From Paralithodes platypus (lineage: Eukaryota; Arthropoda; Malacostraca; Decapoda; Lithodidae): a stretch of 64,000 nucleotides of DNA. Where the stretch lies: contig CM064502.1 in assembly GCA_032716605.1 (NCBI GenBank), forward strand, positions 38,006,895-38,070,894, in the 5' to 3' direction. The notes beneath the pieces were generated by a model. The model saw only the letters and a program-made list of their open reading frames with translations, ran no database searches and was not told the origin of the DNA. Every line of letters starts with the position of its first letter. The stretch's first letter is position 1. Both the position numbers and the translations under genes were made by a program. Positions 44,923-56,934 of this stretch are shown in pieces.

Positions 44923-45461
44923 GGGATCGAGACTTCGGTCCCGAGACAGAGACACGAGTCAAGTTAAAGAAAGAATAAATGATTACATGGGAATGGACAT
45001 GAATATTTTGCTTATCTGTCAGTCAGTCATGCCGTCGATGAGAGCATCGTGATGGTGTAGCTGTGTGTATTGCTGTATGTGTATTGTGATTAGAGGCACA
45101 AAAGCACGATCAACTAAGGGCGGAAAATTAGATGTTAACTGGTTGGTGTTCGTGATGGCTCTGGTGTTCCTCGAAGGCACACCTTGCTGCCTTGGCAAAA
45201 CGCCAGGAGCCGAAATTATCGTACCGCATCTAGGTTGCTCTATACGATAAATTATATTAATATATACGATAAATTCATATATACTACATAAGACCATGGC
45301 AATATTGCTTAATAGCATATTAGGCCTTTTATAACTTAACTTATTTACAATCTTATAATATACGATCTACTCGTCCTACGTCGTGCTGTAGGAGCGATCG
45401 TGACGTCACAGAGACATACGAGATCACAAAAGAGTCCTATTCTATCGTATTTATACGATAC
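44923..45461 (-). repeat. BEL/Pao 5' LTR
   Basis: The direct repeat partner of 41565-42103. On the minus strand it starts near GTATCGTATAAATACGA (the expected leading T is A) and ends CTCGATCCC, immediately joined to RT coding sequence. No primer-binding site or leader is present between LTR and pol. Confidence 0.88.
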
Positions 45462-45484
45462 TTCCCATACATTTGAACAACACT

Positions 45485-45488
<4 letters not shown>

Positions 45489-45547
<59 letters not shown>
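45489..45547. repeat. (AT)n microsatellite
   Basis: About 29 AT repeats followed by TATGTGTGTGTG. It lies 28 bp outside the BEL/Pao element. Confidence 0.92.
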
Positions 45548-45551
<4 letters not shown>

Positions 45552-45599
45552 GTGTGTGTGTATAATACATTTTAACACGAACCAGCAATAGCAAGAACA

Positions 45600-48260
45600 A
45601 CAATGATTATCTTACAACTTGATAACGCATTTGATGGTACAGCTGGCCAACTTAGTCCTGTGACAAAATGTTTTGGTGTGTGTAGGTGTGTGGCATTTCA
45701 TCCGTAGTAAACAACGTAGTTTTATGAAAGGAATCCCTCAAATCCCATGGCTATGAAAGACGGGACGTGATTGGGTGAGACAAGTAATATCGGAAAACTC
45801 TATTATCTCCATTATTGGCATTACTGGAGGGTTAGTAAATGTTCAAGAATGATGTTAGATGATAAATGGATATGAAATTAAGAATCTTATTGGTATTACT
45901 AATACATAACCTATCAATAGGCTTGGCAGAAAATGTGAGTGTCGGTGGCAGGAGGGCTGGGCTTCGTTCACTTTAATCGAGACAGTACGGCTGGTATTAG
46001 TGACTCGCAGGTGAATGGTTGTATTATGGATGCCTGCATATTGATTGTTTGGCATAATTATAACTTCTATGGACAGTAACATTTAACATTTGTTATAACA
46101 TGAAGTGTGTAGTGTAAATGTCTGAGCTTGCTTTTGTGTGAAAATTATACTTTAAGAGTGATGTGGTGGCTATTTTAATACTAATACCTTATTCTCTTGG
46201 ACACCAAGACTCAAAAAGCGCCCTGGTAATTTGTTTTGAATGGTTTTCTCATCAGAATGTGAGAGGTCCTTCTTAATCTTTCAAATAGAGTATGTCAGTA
46301 TTTATGCTTAATCTTTCAAATAGAGTATGTAAATATTTGTGTATATCCTAGCAATTTTCAAACAATTTTATTCAACCAGTCAGTTAAATGGTTAACTAAA
46401 ATTCTAATTAACCCTTTGATCCCTAGGTCTTTTCTAATGTTAGCAAGAACACTTAGCAGTAGCATAAATACTAAAACAACAATGTCGTTGTCTGATTGGA
46501 GGGTTAAAGGTGGTCAACATATATTGGTTGCAGCTGGAGTTACAAAGTGATCATCGGTTTCAAAAGAGTTGACTTATTGTGTTTAACCGTCTTACTATGA
46601 CAGACGTTTCAAAATCTGAATAAAGTCGCCTAATGTTTGCCATACTAAAATACTGATATACAGTGCGTCAATACACTAATAATTAAGAACAAATTAATGC
46701 AGAAAAAAAAATATTATAATAATGACGGTTAAAGGCCAGAAAAATGTGTGTGTTTTAGTTCATGTGCATGTTGCAGACTAATATTACCTCTAGTTGCTAT
46801 TGAAACATGTTTGCATAGTAAATACTGTATATCATGAGAATAATCTATTTAATTGACACGCTTCCTAACTCGAAATACTTTTTCTCTGTATTGCTTAAAT
46901 AACTTCAGACATATCAATCTTTTAAAACGGCAATTAAATCGACTTTATCAAGAACCCTGCCCGTCCTTCCACACAGCCATGAGGTTGTGGTGGAGCTGGT
47001 AATGATAGTCTGGGGAGGGCAAACGAGCAAATAGTCCAGTAATGGGTTGCCACATTAAAATAACTGGAGCCATTTCACTACACAATATGTTTATAGGATT
47101 AGGCTTGATTATCAATCAATTATTTAGTGCATACAGGATCACATTCGCTGATAAAAAAAAACAACAACACAGAGGCTTCTATCAGTCATATGAAAAACAT
47201 TAGTTCGGGCATTGGTGAACATTTCTCGGGTAACGTTATGTGCATGGTTTTTGTGGAAAGGATGAGGCTAGGATTGTTATATTATATTGTAGCACAACAA
47301 CTTCAGATGACACCCACCCAACAATAAATAAATCAATAATAATAATAATAATAATAATAAAAATAAAAATATAAAACTCACACATAAACACAGTCATCAC
47401 CTTCATTAGAATATTTAGCATACCCTACAGTCACTACATTAATTTTATATATTTTTCCTATAATGCCGCCACCGTATTGTTGTTCCTTGGAACCAGTAGA
47501 AATTTACTGTTAGTACTTTAGTTGAATTAGTTATATTGTTAACTGGTAAATTGGGAACTTGATAATATTCCTTTAATCTCTGAATAATAGACGCCTAAAC
47601 CAAATGCAGCACTATAGAAGTAACTGAAACTATAGATAATTATGTGGTAATCATATTGAAGAGGTTTATTGAATTTCTGTTTTAATTCTCCTTTTACTGG
47701 AGGTGTTTCTGAAACTTAAAAGTAATATGTTGGCGGTAACTGAAAACACACACACACACACACACACATATACAGTATATATGCTGTAAGAGAGTAATTA
47801 GGTATTTATAAATTAACCTAATAAGGACGTGTGATTTAGTTGAGGGGTTATTCTGTTAATTGTTTTTTTTTTTATATTCCTATAAGGTGATATTGAAGTT
47901 AAGATAACTTATAATACCGGTAACCACTTGTTTTATGTTTTTCATGTTGCGTCTCTCTCTCATATAAATATATAAATTATCTACAAAGGAATATAAAACT
48001 CCAGAAAAGCAGCTAATTATTTAGAACACGAAGAGGTAGAAGTATCTCGGTTGGTTTTACTTCACATATTGAGCAATCAAGCGAAGTTGATTGGGGTATG
48101 ATTGCATGAATTTGACCAAACGAGTTTTGAAAGATGATAGTCTCGCAATGAATATTAGGACTAGCCAGCCAGTTAAATAGTTTACTAAAATTGTTATGAA
48201 TCTTTTGATTCCTAGAGGTCATTCGGAAGTCGAGTATGGAAATGTTGTAGTTGCATTAAC
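45600..48260. other. Unassigned AT-rich stretch
   Basis: No gene is recognised. 46375-46430 and 48160-48225 share CAGTTAAAT(G/A)GTT(A/T)ACTAAAATT and TTTGAT(C/T)CCTAG, suggesting an old unnamed repeat. Microsatellites: (AAT)n at 47335-47360, (CA)n at 47746-47769. The rest shows nothing. Confidence 0.45.
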
Positions 48261-48342
48261 AACCTTTTTTTTTTTTTTTTTTTTTTAAGAGACAATGAAC
48301 GGAGGAAGGAAAAACACAGATAAAACAAAAAGGTCCATGTGC

Positions 48343-48860
48343 CTAAAGGCATCCTCCATTCATAAAATGTTTGTAACAACTGGATTTAAACATTTGTTGA
48401 TTGTAAGTTTGTGGAAAGCAATTCGAGGGAAGTGAATTCCAAAGAGTAGTAGCTCTGGGGATAAATGAATTCTGATAAGCAGAAGTTCTGCATTGTGGAG
48501 GAGAAAGTGTAAATTCATGGGCGCTCTCAGCTGCCCTAGTTCTACGGGGAAAGATGTGGAGAGGCGGCACAATTGAAGCAAGTTCCTCGGAACAATTGCT
48601 GTGAAAATATCTGTAGAATAATGCAAGGGATGCAACGTTTCTTCGTATGGCTAATGTAGGAAGGTCCTGTGTGATTGCAGGGTTATTGATTAATCTAATA
48701 GCTTTATTTTGAATTTTGTCCAACTGCCTCAATGCAACCACTCCACTTCCACCCCACAGAGGTGAACAGTAATCCATCTGAGAGCGCACATGACTTTTAT
48801 ATTCCGGCCAACTGCTCCTCAGTGAAGAATTCTCGAACTCTGTACAGGAGTCCCAGTTTT
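48343..48860 (-). pseudogene. LINE E ORF2: C-terminal tail
   Basis: The frame holds MDYCSPLWGGSGVVALRQLD, KIQNKAIRLINNPAITQDLP, IRRNVASLALFYRYFHSNC, LASIVPPL and ATTLWNSLPSNCFPQTYN, matching the LINE F tail block for block but clearly diverged from it. The stop is about 50 bp before the poly(A). Confidence 0.85.
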
Positions 48861-49550
48861 TTAGAGGCATTCTTAGCAATGCTTCTAACATAATGTGTCC
48901 AGCTCAAGTTAGTAGTTAATGTTACACCGAGAATGTCAATACTAGGGGAAGTGGGAATATTTACATCATTAAAAAATATATGGGAGTCAGTGAGATTCTG
49001 TCGGTTAGAAAATTGAATGTACTTGGTTTTCTGTGCATTAAAGGAAACTAGATTCTCTTGTCCCCATTCATTAATTCTAGAAAGGTCCTGGTTCAGAGAA
49101 ATTGCAGTGTTTATTTTTGAATTTATAAGATCGGGTTGGGTGAAAGAATTGGTAAATGTGAAGGAACTGTGGAGTGTTGAGTCATCTGCGTAGGAATGTA
49201 TTGGATTATGAGTGGTAGATATGAGATCATTGATATGAATGAGGAACAGAGTTGGGGCCAAAACTGATCCCTGGGGAACACCAGCATTTATTGAGTGAAA
49301 TTGAGAATAAAGGCCATCTACCATTACACGTATTTTTCTGTTATGAAGATAAGAAGAAATTAGTGGAACTAATGATGCAAGGCCGTAGTGTGACATCTTC
49401 GACAATAAGGATTGATGCCAGACTCTATCAAATGCCTTTGATATATCCAGTGCTATTGTATGTGTTTCACCATGTTGGTCTGTAGCTTGATTGATTTGAT
49501 GCGTAAGAAGGCAAAGAATGTCTGCAGTTGATCGACATCGTCTAAACCAT
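48797..49550 (-). pseudogene. LINE E ORF2: RT palm
   Basis: After the first frameshift, the frame reads an RRCRSTADIL-like block and ALDISKAFDRVWH (catalytic D), then 49405-48797 with IRVMVDGLYSQFHSINAGVP, QGSVLAPTLFLIHINDL, catalytic YADDSTLHSS and SIDILGVTLTTNLSWTHYV. It ends at a stop after FFTEEQLAGI. The active-site box is YADD. A second shift then leads to the C-terminal frame. Confidence 0.88.
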
Positions 49551-51486
49551 ATTGCCTATCACTGATTAATTTATTATTCTCCAGATGCTTAATTATGTGA
49601 TTATTTAATATAATTTCAAAAACTTTGCCAAGAGTGGAAGTTATAGCTATTGGTCTGTAGTTTGATGGATCTGAAGAGGCACCTTTTTTAGGAACTGGAT
49701 GGATGTTTGCTTCTTTCCAGGGTACTGGGAAGCATGAGGTATGAGTACACAGACGGAAAAATTTTGCCAATACAGGAGCGAGCACCAAGGAGCAATTCTT
49801 AAGTACTATTGGAGGAATTTCATCTGGACCAGGAGCCTTATCTACTGAGAGATTCTGCAAAATAGTTTTGACATGTCTGGTGTGGATCTTAAGTGAGGGA
49901 ATTTCAGGTGAATTAAAATTAAGTACAGGGACATCATGATTTATGTCATCTAAGGTTGAGTTGGTGGAGAAAATATCTGCAAGAAGGTTAGCTTTACCTC
50001 GTGGGTCACTTACAAGATTGCCAGTCGGAGATTTTAATGGTGGAATGGATGAAGCAGTAGTGAAGTTGGATTTGAATGAGTTAAGAGTAGACCAAAATAT
50101 TTTGTTATCATTTGGATTATTTAGAAGTTTATTTGCCTGCTTATGGAGAAAGTTTGATTTAGTTAGGTTTAATACAGTTTTGGCATGATTTCTGATGTTT
50201 CTAAAGTAATTAAAGGCTTCATGTGTTTTTGATCTTGTGTATGCATTGTAGGCTATTGCTTTTTGTTCAGTTACTCTAGCACAATTATGGTCAAACCATT
50301 TAGGTGAATTAGATCTTTTACTGTACTTTTGATGAGGAATAAAAGTTTCCATTCCAATTTTTACAAAATCTTGTATGTGGCTCAAGGTGGAGTGTGCATC
50401 ATTAGAAAAGAAAGAGGTCCAGGGAATATCAATAAAGAAACCTTGAAGACCCTCCCAGTCTGCCCTATCGTAATGCCATTTAGTCACCAAAACAGGTTCA
50501 GAGTGGGAAGGTGTGGTAGGTGATAGACAGGTGGCCTGTATCAGACAGTGATCAGAAGATCCAAGTGGGGACCTCACTGTAACATCATAATTTTCTGAAT
50601 TGGTTGTTAAAAATAAGTCCAGTAGGTGGGAATTATGATTAGGATTATCTGGTACACGGGTGGGTTGGTTGACTAGTTGAATGAGATTAAATGAGTCTGC
50701 AAATAGCTCACATTCAAGGCCAGCATCATCAGTCCTGGCTGAATGAGTGAGCCATTCAACATTATGGACATTAAAATCACCCAACACAGTGATTTCAGAA
50801 GAAGCATTTAAGTTGAGGACACCGAGTTGTGAGGACAGAGAATCAAAAAGACTTTGCTCTGGAGGAGTATTTGGGGAACGGTAGATGCAACATATGTATT
50901 TAAATTTACCAGCAGAAATTAATTTGTATATAGAATAATCAAAATAGGGACAATTGAAACTAGTAACCTCCTCCAGGGCAATTTCAGATTTTGCGAAGCA
51001 ACATACACCACCTTTAGGTCTGAAATTTTGGAGCAGTTGATAACCTGGAAAATTAAATCTAGATGTGTCAGATGTGGATGTTACTTGAGTCTCTGTCAAA
51101 AAAAGGAGAGTAGGGGATTCTGCTTGAAGAAATTGGTGTACAGAATTGATGTTAGAGTGAAGTCCCCTTATATTACTAAAGAAATAGCTGTACTGACAAG
51201 CAGCTTTGGGACGTTGCAATGCTCTTGACACAGTCGCATGATGACGACCGGGAGGGCCCTGTGTCAATAACCCAACCCTGCCGGGGGTGGATATCCGAGG
51301 GACCACCAGGTTTGCTCTTAACAAATATAATATATTAAATATAAATATAACAAATATATATAATAAGTGTCGTCTAATTACTCGTATAAGGGTTAAATTT
51401 ATAAGTTCGACTAAATAATTAATCCTTTGTAGGGATGCAACCGAGATGCCATTTAATATACCATGTGTTAGATGTTTATGTTTCAT
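49453..51486 (-). pseudogene. LINE E ORF2: endonuclease and front of RT
   Basis: A 677-residue frame; the first ~95 residues have no recognised domain and may be 5' leader. The endonuclease has FFSNIRGLHSN (N105), LTETQV (E132), CIYRSPN near 200, LGDFNVHNVEW (236-239) and SSDHCLI (311-313). RT entry blocks DKAPGPDEIPPIVLKN, KEANIHPVPKKGASSDPSNY and RPIAITSTLGKVFE follow. The frame is lost just after SDRQYG, near 49550, where the correct continuation is the next frame. All nuclease catalytic residues are in place. Confidence 0.9.
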
Positions 51487-51571
51487 ATATTATGTGTAAC
51501 ATACTACAGAACATGCATATAGACTTAGAAGATGTCTACTAAATGAAAACCAAATAATACAAGACATAGGC

Positions 51572-51776
51572 TACAGTAGATCTGTACTGGACACGAAAAT
51601 GGAACTTTGCAGTAAGGGACCCAATATCGGAGAACGAACCCCCAAGTTCGAACCTCGAAACCACGAAAATATATTGTTTTTTTTCGATTTCGAGGTGCGA
51701 ACTTGGGGGTTCGTTCTCCAATTTTGGGTCCCTTACTGCAAAGTTCCATTTTCGTGTCCAGTCCAGATCTACTGTA
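51572..51776. mobile_element. Foldback MITE, mariner-type, TA-flanked
   Basis: TA at 51572 and 51775 flank a 201-bp element starting CAGTAGATCTG and ending CAGATCTACTG. The arms (about 100 bp each) are nearly perfect reverse complements, with a short A/T-rich loop around 51665-51685. It encodes nothing. Because of the symmetry both strands show similar short frames, which are artefacts. Confidence 0.88.
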
Positions 51777-51829
51777 GTCTATGTACAGTCACGAGCATAA
51801 ATGCTGCGACATCAACCAGATAACGTCAA

Positions 51830-52370
51830 CTCCTTCATCACTAGGGGTTTATACTAAGATGAATAAAATCGTTTGACGGTAGCTAGAATGAAATACAGAA
51901 ATAATTGTGAGTTTGAATACAAAGTTTCGCAATACCTTTGGAGACAAAGGGGCGGTAATTATTTGGTTGGTGTCGCAGTATTTATGTTCGTGACTGTACA
52001 CTCATTCATAAAAGAAGGGTACAGTCGTTCACCTTTCCGACTGGGCCACCTAATGGTAATTTCGCTGGGAGTCTTTCGCTCTGATATTAGTAAGATCGCT
52101 CACTCCCACCCACCCTGAATCTGCTGCATAGTATGTCCCATAGATGGCGTAGTTAGATTTGCTGGGAAGGAGAGGGAGGGGCTATAGGGAGTAAGGGGGT
52201 ATTATCGTGTAGGAAAGGTTGGAAGTGTGTAGGGTGAGGATGTTAAGTTAATTATTTCACCAGGTTTATGGTTACCGTTTTATCTCATATCAATCACAAT
52301 TATTGAACAGCTATTTTTAGTGAAATCTACTTTTAAGACATATTAGAATATGCATTATTAATGTTTGCAA
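51830..52370. other. Unassigned stretch
   Basis: No gene or known repeat is recognised on either strand. Confidence 0.4.
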
Positions 52371-52490
52371 TCATTGCTACAGTTCCGTTCTCCACTTAAG
52401 CTGCTGCTTAACCCACTGCTCTAAACACGTGTTAGATATTATATATGGAGAGCTTAAGTCTAATGTTAATAAAGTAGGTGTGCAGTTTTC
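52371..52490. repeat. Inverted-repeat partner of 61930-62050
   Basis: ATCATTGCT, GTTCCGTTCTCCACTTAAG, TAACCCACTGCTCTAAACA and GGAGAGCTTAAGTCTAATGT occur here in order. Their close variants occur in reverse complement at 62050-61930, at roughly 80% by eye. The pair could be the termini of an old, now composite element. Confidence 0.6.
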
Positions 52491-52599
52491 GAATTACCAA
52501 AAAAAAAAAAGAAAAAAAGAGGCATACGCAACTCTGCGACCTATAATTCTGCAAGTAGTATAGAATCTCTTAGGTAAAATAGGTTTATATACAGTATAT

Positions 52600-52632
52600 A
52601 AATAAATATATATATATATATATATATATACA
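52600..52632. repeat. (AT)n microsatellite
   Basis: About 15 AT repeats followed by TATACAGTATATAC-type interruptions. Confidence 0.85.
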
Positions 52633-52689
52633 CTGTATGTATATACAGTATACATAAAATATATATAAGAAAGAAATAGTGACTATAAT

Positions 52690-55170
52690 CTGTGACCTTT
52701 ACCATTCACCTTGACCTTTGAATAACAAAGAAAGCAAAATGGACAATCGTTGCATTGACCAACCAAACTTGCCAGCAAAATTTGGTGACGATACGTAACC
52801 CGTTCAGTACAGTTCTGTCGGTTTCATTTCATAATGGATACTAAGACGATTTTATTTAGTTTATGAAGGGCCTCCATAAAAGTAGCAGGCTTTCAACTAT
52901 CTTAACCCTTTTTCCTACCACAGATCCTTCATAAGCTCCACAAAATCGTCTAATTATAGCTAGAATACAATGCAAAAGACGTCACCGGTACACAAAGGGT
53001 TAAACGGCCTAGGAAGTGTTTAAAGACAATTATCAACACTCTTTTGTTCTTTTACCTTGACCTTTAACCTTAAGTATTATAATATATACCGGTATATATG
53101 ATTGAATTATATATGATTTAAGTAAAATACAACTAACAGTCGTCAGCTTATCGAAAATTTAGTTTTTTTATGATGAAGGTTAACTTATGGCCTTGGCCTG
53201 TGACCTTGACCTTTATGTAGAATTATATTTTTGTTTGCTTTGATGTAACTAGAATATCAAATAAGTGTGTCAAATTTAATTAAAGATCATCAGTTACTTT
53301 CAGAGGTATTAACGGAATAGTTGATCTTGACCTTTGACTTTCATCTTGACCTTCATGATGTCTGAACATAACTGTCTCAACAAATGTTGTGAAGTTTACA
53401 TGAATAATAAAGAAATTGGCATATTAACTTTATATATGATGTTGACCTGTGAACTTGACCTATCAAATAGAATTATGCTTATTCTTGTATGGCCTTTCTC
53501 TAGGCATTCCGAATATGCATGATATGCCTAATGAGAATCCTACATTAAATAAGAAACACTAGTAAAAATCATATATCGACCTTTAACCTTGACCTTCGAC
53601 ATTAGAATTTCTTATCAAGGATTTAGTTAGCTTAACAGCAATGTTGGTATTAACTAGCATTATGAATATGGTGTAGCCTAATTTGTATAAAAACTTATTG
53701 ATTACAAATAGTGATCATATACTGTGACCTTGACCTTTGACTAAAAGTAAAATACATACATGTGGATGGTCGTCGCATTGACCAACTGAATTTGCCTGTA
53801 TAATTTTATGACAATACATTAAACAGTCAAGGAGGAGTTTAGGGAAAATGACAAATACTCTTATCTTGACCTTGACCTCTGACCTTAACTATTACAATAT
53901 TTATGTGAAATTTGATATATATTAGGCTATATTTAAGTAATAAGCCATAACACAGCCAGTTATCTAAAAAATAAAAGTTGACCTTTGACCTTGACCTGTG
54001 ACCTTTATGTAGGAGTACATTTTTGTTTGCATTGACATTGCCCATGAACATCAAATACACATGCCTTATTTCATTAAAACACATCAGTTAGTTTCATATA
54101 TATTACGAGAATAGTTGACCATGACCTTTGACCTTTATCTTGACCTTTATGTCTCAACATTTATTAATTTCCTTTTCACTTAATGTGCAGCTATCTCACC
54201 AAATTTTGTGAAGTTTGCATGAAAAGTAAAGAAAATAGCATATTGACCTTTTATTTGACCTTGACCTTGACCTTTCATATGGAATATAATAGTTTATTGT
54301 ATGACCTTGGTCTAGGTATTTCGAATATACATGGTAAGCCTAGTGAGAATCTAACAGTTAGTATGAGAAATACTAGTAAAAATACCAATTTGACCTTTGA
54401 CCTTGAGCCTTGACCTTACCCTTACCCTTTAGAATAATTATCTAAAATTTGTGAAATACGATATCAATGTTACCAGTAACTTGTAAACTGAAAATAAAGA
54501 TATTTGAATAAAACTAAAAATAAATAGTATAAGTTGACCTTTCACCATGACCTGTGACCTTGACCTTTATGTAAGAGTAAAACATAGTTTTCATTGACAT
54601 TACCCATCAGTTAGTTTCATATGTAGGCTATTTATAGAGTAGTTGACCTTGACCTTCATGATATGTATGATTTGCCTTTTCATTGCCTTTCATTTGCCTT
54701 TTGTGCAACTATATTTCCAAATTTTGTGAAGTTTGCATGAAAAGTAATGAAATTAGCATATTGACCTTTTATTTGACCTTGACCTGTGAACTTGACCTTT
54801 CATATGGAATTGTTTAGTTTCTTGAATGACCTTGCCATAAGTATTCCGAATATACATGGTAAGTTTAGTGAGAATCTAACAGTTAATATAAGAAATACTA
54901 GTAAAACAAATATTTTGCCCTTTGACCTTTGACCTTACCCTTCTGAATATTTGTCTAAACAAATGTCAATAGGATATCGAAGTTACTTGTATAGTGATAA
55001 TGAAGAAATTTGAGTAAAACCTAGACCCATGAAATATTGACCTTATTTTTAACCTTGACCTTTGACCTTAACCTTGAAGTTAAATTGAAAACTTCTTTTT
55101 GACTGACCTTCGCATTGACCAAATTAATATACCTGTGAAGTTTGATGAAAATCCATCGAACGGTCTAGGA
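52690..55170 (+). repeat. AGGTCA half-site-rich long repeat, about three units
   Basis: Dozens of TGACCT or GACCTT words cluster in strings such as TTGACCTTTGACCTTGACC, separated by 60-200 bp of AT-rich spacer. Larger units recur: GTGACC(TTGACC)TTTATGTA starts blocks near 53200, 53990 and 54555, each followed by a TTTTG(T/C)(T/A)TTGC-like spacer, GTGAAGTTTGCATGAA and GAATATACATGGTAAG. 53725-53830 resembles 52690-52800 and 55080-55160. It ends with GACGACGACGACGACGG. It is non-coding and repetitive, with an inverted copy at 27660-28180. Confidence 0.85.
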
Positions 55171-55262
55171 GGAGTTTCTGGACGACGACGACGACGGACA
55201 AGCTGACTTGAGGTGCACAGTATACGACCGAGACCTGTGTGTGCGATACCACTCTGCTTCGC

Positions 55263-55455
55263 AGAGTTGATAACGTTAATATTAGAACACCCATATCAGC
55301 CAAATGTATAATTTATCTTTATATATCAATATTATGTTTCATGTATAGATGACTGTCAACATGGTTTCCATGGAAACGCGAGCTTGTTGTTAATTTGGGA
55401 ATATAATCACAGTAAAAGTCACACTACCATTACACCAAAAGTCGAACACAATGTT
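55263..55455. repeat. Left arm of inverted-repeat element
   Basis: 55320-55455 (TTTCATGTATAGATGACTGT, CCATGGAAAC, TTGGGAATATAATCACAGTA) is the reverse complement of 56725-56850. The outer part 55263-55320 (AACGTTAATATTAGAACACCC, TATATATCAATATT) is the reverse complement of 61885-61947. The arm therefore has two different partners. Confidence 0.75.
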
Positions 55456-55535
55456 CTCAACAATTGTATACAAAACAAACAAACAAAGATAGTTTATTAG
55501 CCTTTTGTACAATTTGATCATGGGCAATTTACATA

Positions 55536-55967
55536 TTAACCCGGCCAGCCCCAGGACGCGTCTGACGAGTCACCTATGTATGTAACGCCATGCCCCAGCG
55601 ACTCGCCTGACAGGTCACCCTTTTAGCTCAGTCGTAAGGCTCAGAGTGGCTCTACCTAGAGGGCTCAGATTTGTATGGGAACTGTGTAAGTACCCACGCA
55701 CCCATGCCGATGGTTGAAAACACTCAAAGTCCAACCACGTGCGCGTGAGCACGCAAAAACATGTATTTTTGGGGAAGTTGCATTCAATTTTGTACTCTTG
55801 TAAAATCCGTTTTCGGGGGCTCTGTAGTACCATTTTTTTAGCTTTTTGATCGGTTTTTCATTCCTAACCCATTCGCTATTGTTTCTCGAAAAAAAAAAAC
55901 TATTTTCAAAACCTGCCGGGTTCTGGTGGTACATTTATTAATAACTAGCCGGGGCTCGACGGGTTAA
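55536..55967. mobile_element. TTAA MITE, family 3
   Basis: TTAA at both ends of 432 bp. The left end is TTAACCCGGCCAGCCCC; the right end reversed is TTAACCCGTCGAGCCCCGGC. The interior has GACGCGTCTGACGAGTCACC and CAGCGACTCGCCTGACAGGT near the left end and no transposase. It lies inside the inverted-repeat element bounded by 55263-55455 and 56725-56875. Confidence 0.82.
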
Positions 55968-56724
55968 TCTTATTTGATATACAGTATTTTACTATCATTT
56001 AACTTTTTACAATGCAGTTTACAAACATTTACTGGCCATGAACTTTGTTTGATTTGGCCTATGCCTATTAACTCAAGATAATCGTATTCCGAAAGTAAAT
56101 TACTTGATGAACTACCGTAGGTATATATAATAATGCAAATGTCTATGTATTCTATGCCATTCAGGAAAATTGGTATGTCAAAAATTAAAGTGAAGCTGGC
56201 AACCGTATTTTATGATTGATTGTATTAACGATCTATTGCACAGCTAGATAAGAACTGAAATACTCTGCATCATCAAACATCCTTACCTCACTGTAGACGT
56301 TTATGCTATTTTGACCTCTATTGTCTCATGACAGAAAGTTGAAAATGGTATGGTTCCATTCCTCGCCAACCTAACACCTCTGAAAATGCCACACTTACAG
56401 CTGTTCAGGCATGCCAACATGGGTCACGATATCAATATATACCCTCTATCTTTACTGTCCTTAACAATATAATGGTTTTGACCCACTTGCAATATCTTTC
56501 AATGCTAAAAAATATCAGGGGCTTGATGTGCTTCCTGTGAAGTTGTTTTGATTAGAAACATGTGCAGAATATAACTGTTGGCATGCCTGGAGACAATATA
56601 TCCTCGTGACTTGCATTAGAAACCATTATTATATTTATACTAATTAAAATACAAAGGATTACTGTGGTAATCTGATTTGACAATTAATATACGAAATATA
56701 TCATTGTAGAGAACAATGTGTTTG
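55968..56724. other. Interior of the inverted-repeat element
   Basis: No coding frame is recognised. This is the sequence between the family 3 MITE and the right arm, presumably the interior of a non-autonomous element. Confidence 0.4.
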
Positions 56725-56875
56725 TAGACGTTTACTTTTGGTGTAATAGTAGTTTGGCCTTTACTGTGATTATATTCCCAAACTACCAACCACCTCTCGT
56801 TTCCATGGAAACATGTTGACAGTCATCTATACATGAAACAAAATATGGACAATATAAAGATATTGTAATTAAATT
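56725..56875. repeat. Right arm of inverted-repeat element
   Basis: The reverse complement of 55320-55455 with indels. It ends just 60 bp before the left end of the 4.5-kb DNA transposon. Confidence 0.75.
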
Positions 56876-56934
56876 CATACATCGATTTTATCGTGACCTA
56901 TAGGTTTCTAATACCATGTATTTCATTCCTACTA

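Larger units (their letters stand above)
41565..45461 (-). mobile_element. BEL/Pao LTR retrotransposon, internally deleted
   Basis: Two direct repeats of 539 bp (41565-42103 and 44923-45461) flank a minus-strand pol region. Reading right to left: LTR, the C-terminal part of the RT, RNase H, integrase, a C-terminal domain, a G-rich polypurine tract (GGGGGGGAG on the minus strand at 42104-42112) and LTR. Gag, protease and the front of the RT are missing, and the RT begins directly at the LTR edge. The LTRs are about 97% alike by eye. A clear target duplication was not found. Frameshifts and stops are noted for each part. Confidence 0.85.
48267..51490 (-). mobile_element. LINE E, jockey/I-like, nearly full ORF2
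   Basis: The minus strand runs from an AT-rich 5' side near 51490 through endonuclease, reverse transcriptase and tail to a poly(A) (T run at 48267-48290 on the plus strand). Two frameshifts interrupt an otherwise well-preserved ORF2. The A tail separates it from the CR1-like LINEs in the window. No ORF1 was identified. Confidence 0.87.

Noticed and set aside
51525..51823. Two similar short protein-like frames on opposite strands sharing the same residues
   Set aside because: They are the two readings of one foldback MITE; the symmetry, not coding, explains the similarity.
53839..54413. Protein-like frames in the half-site-rich repeat
   Set aside because: They translate the repeated hexamers and AT-rich spacers on either strand without any domain.
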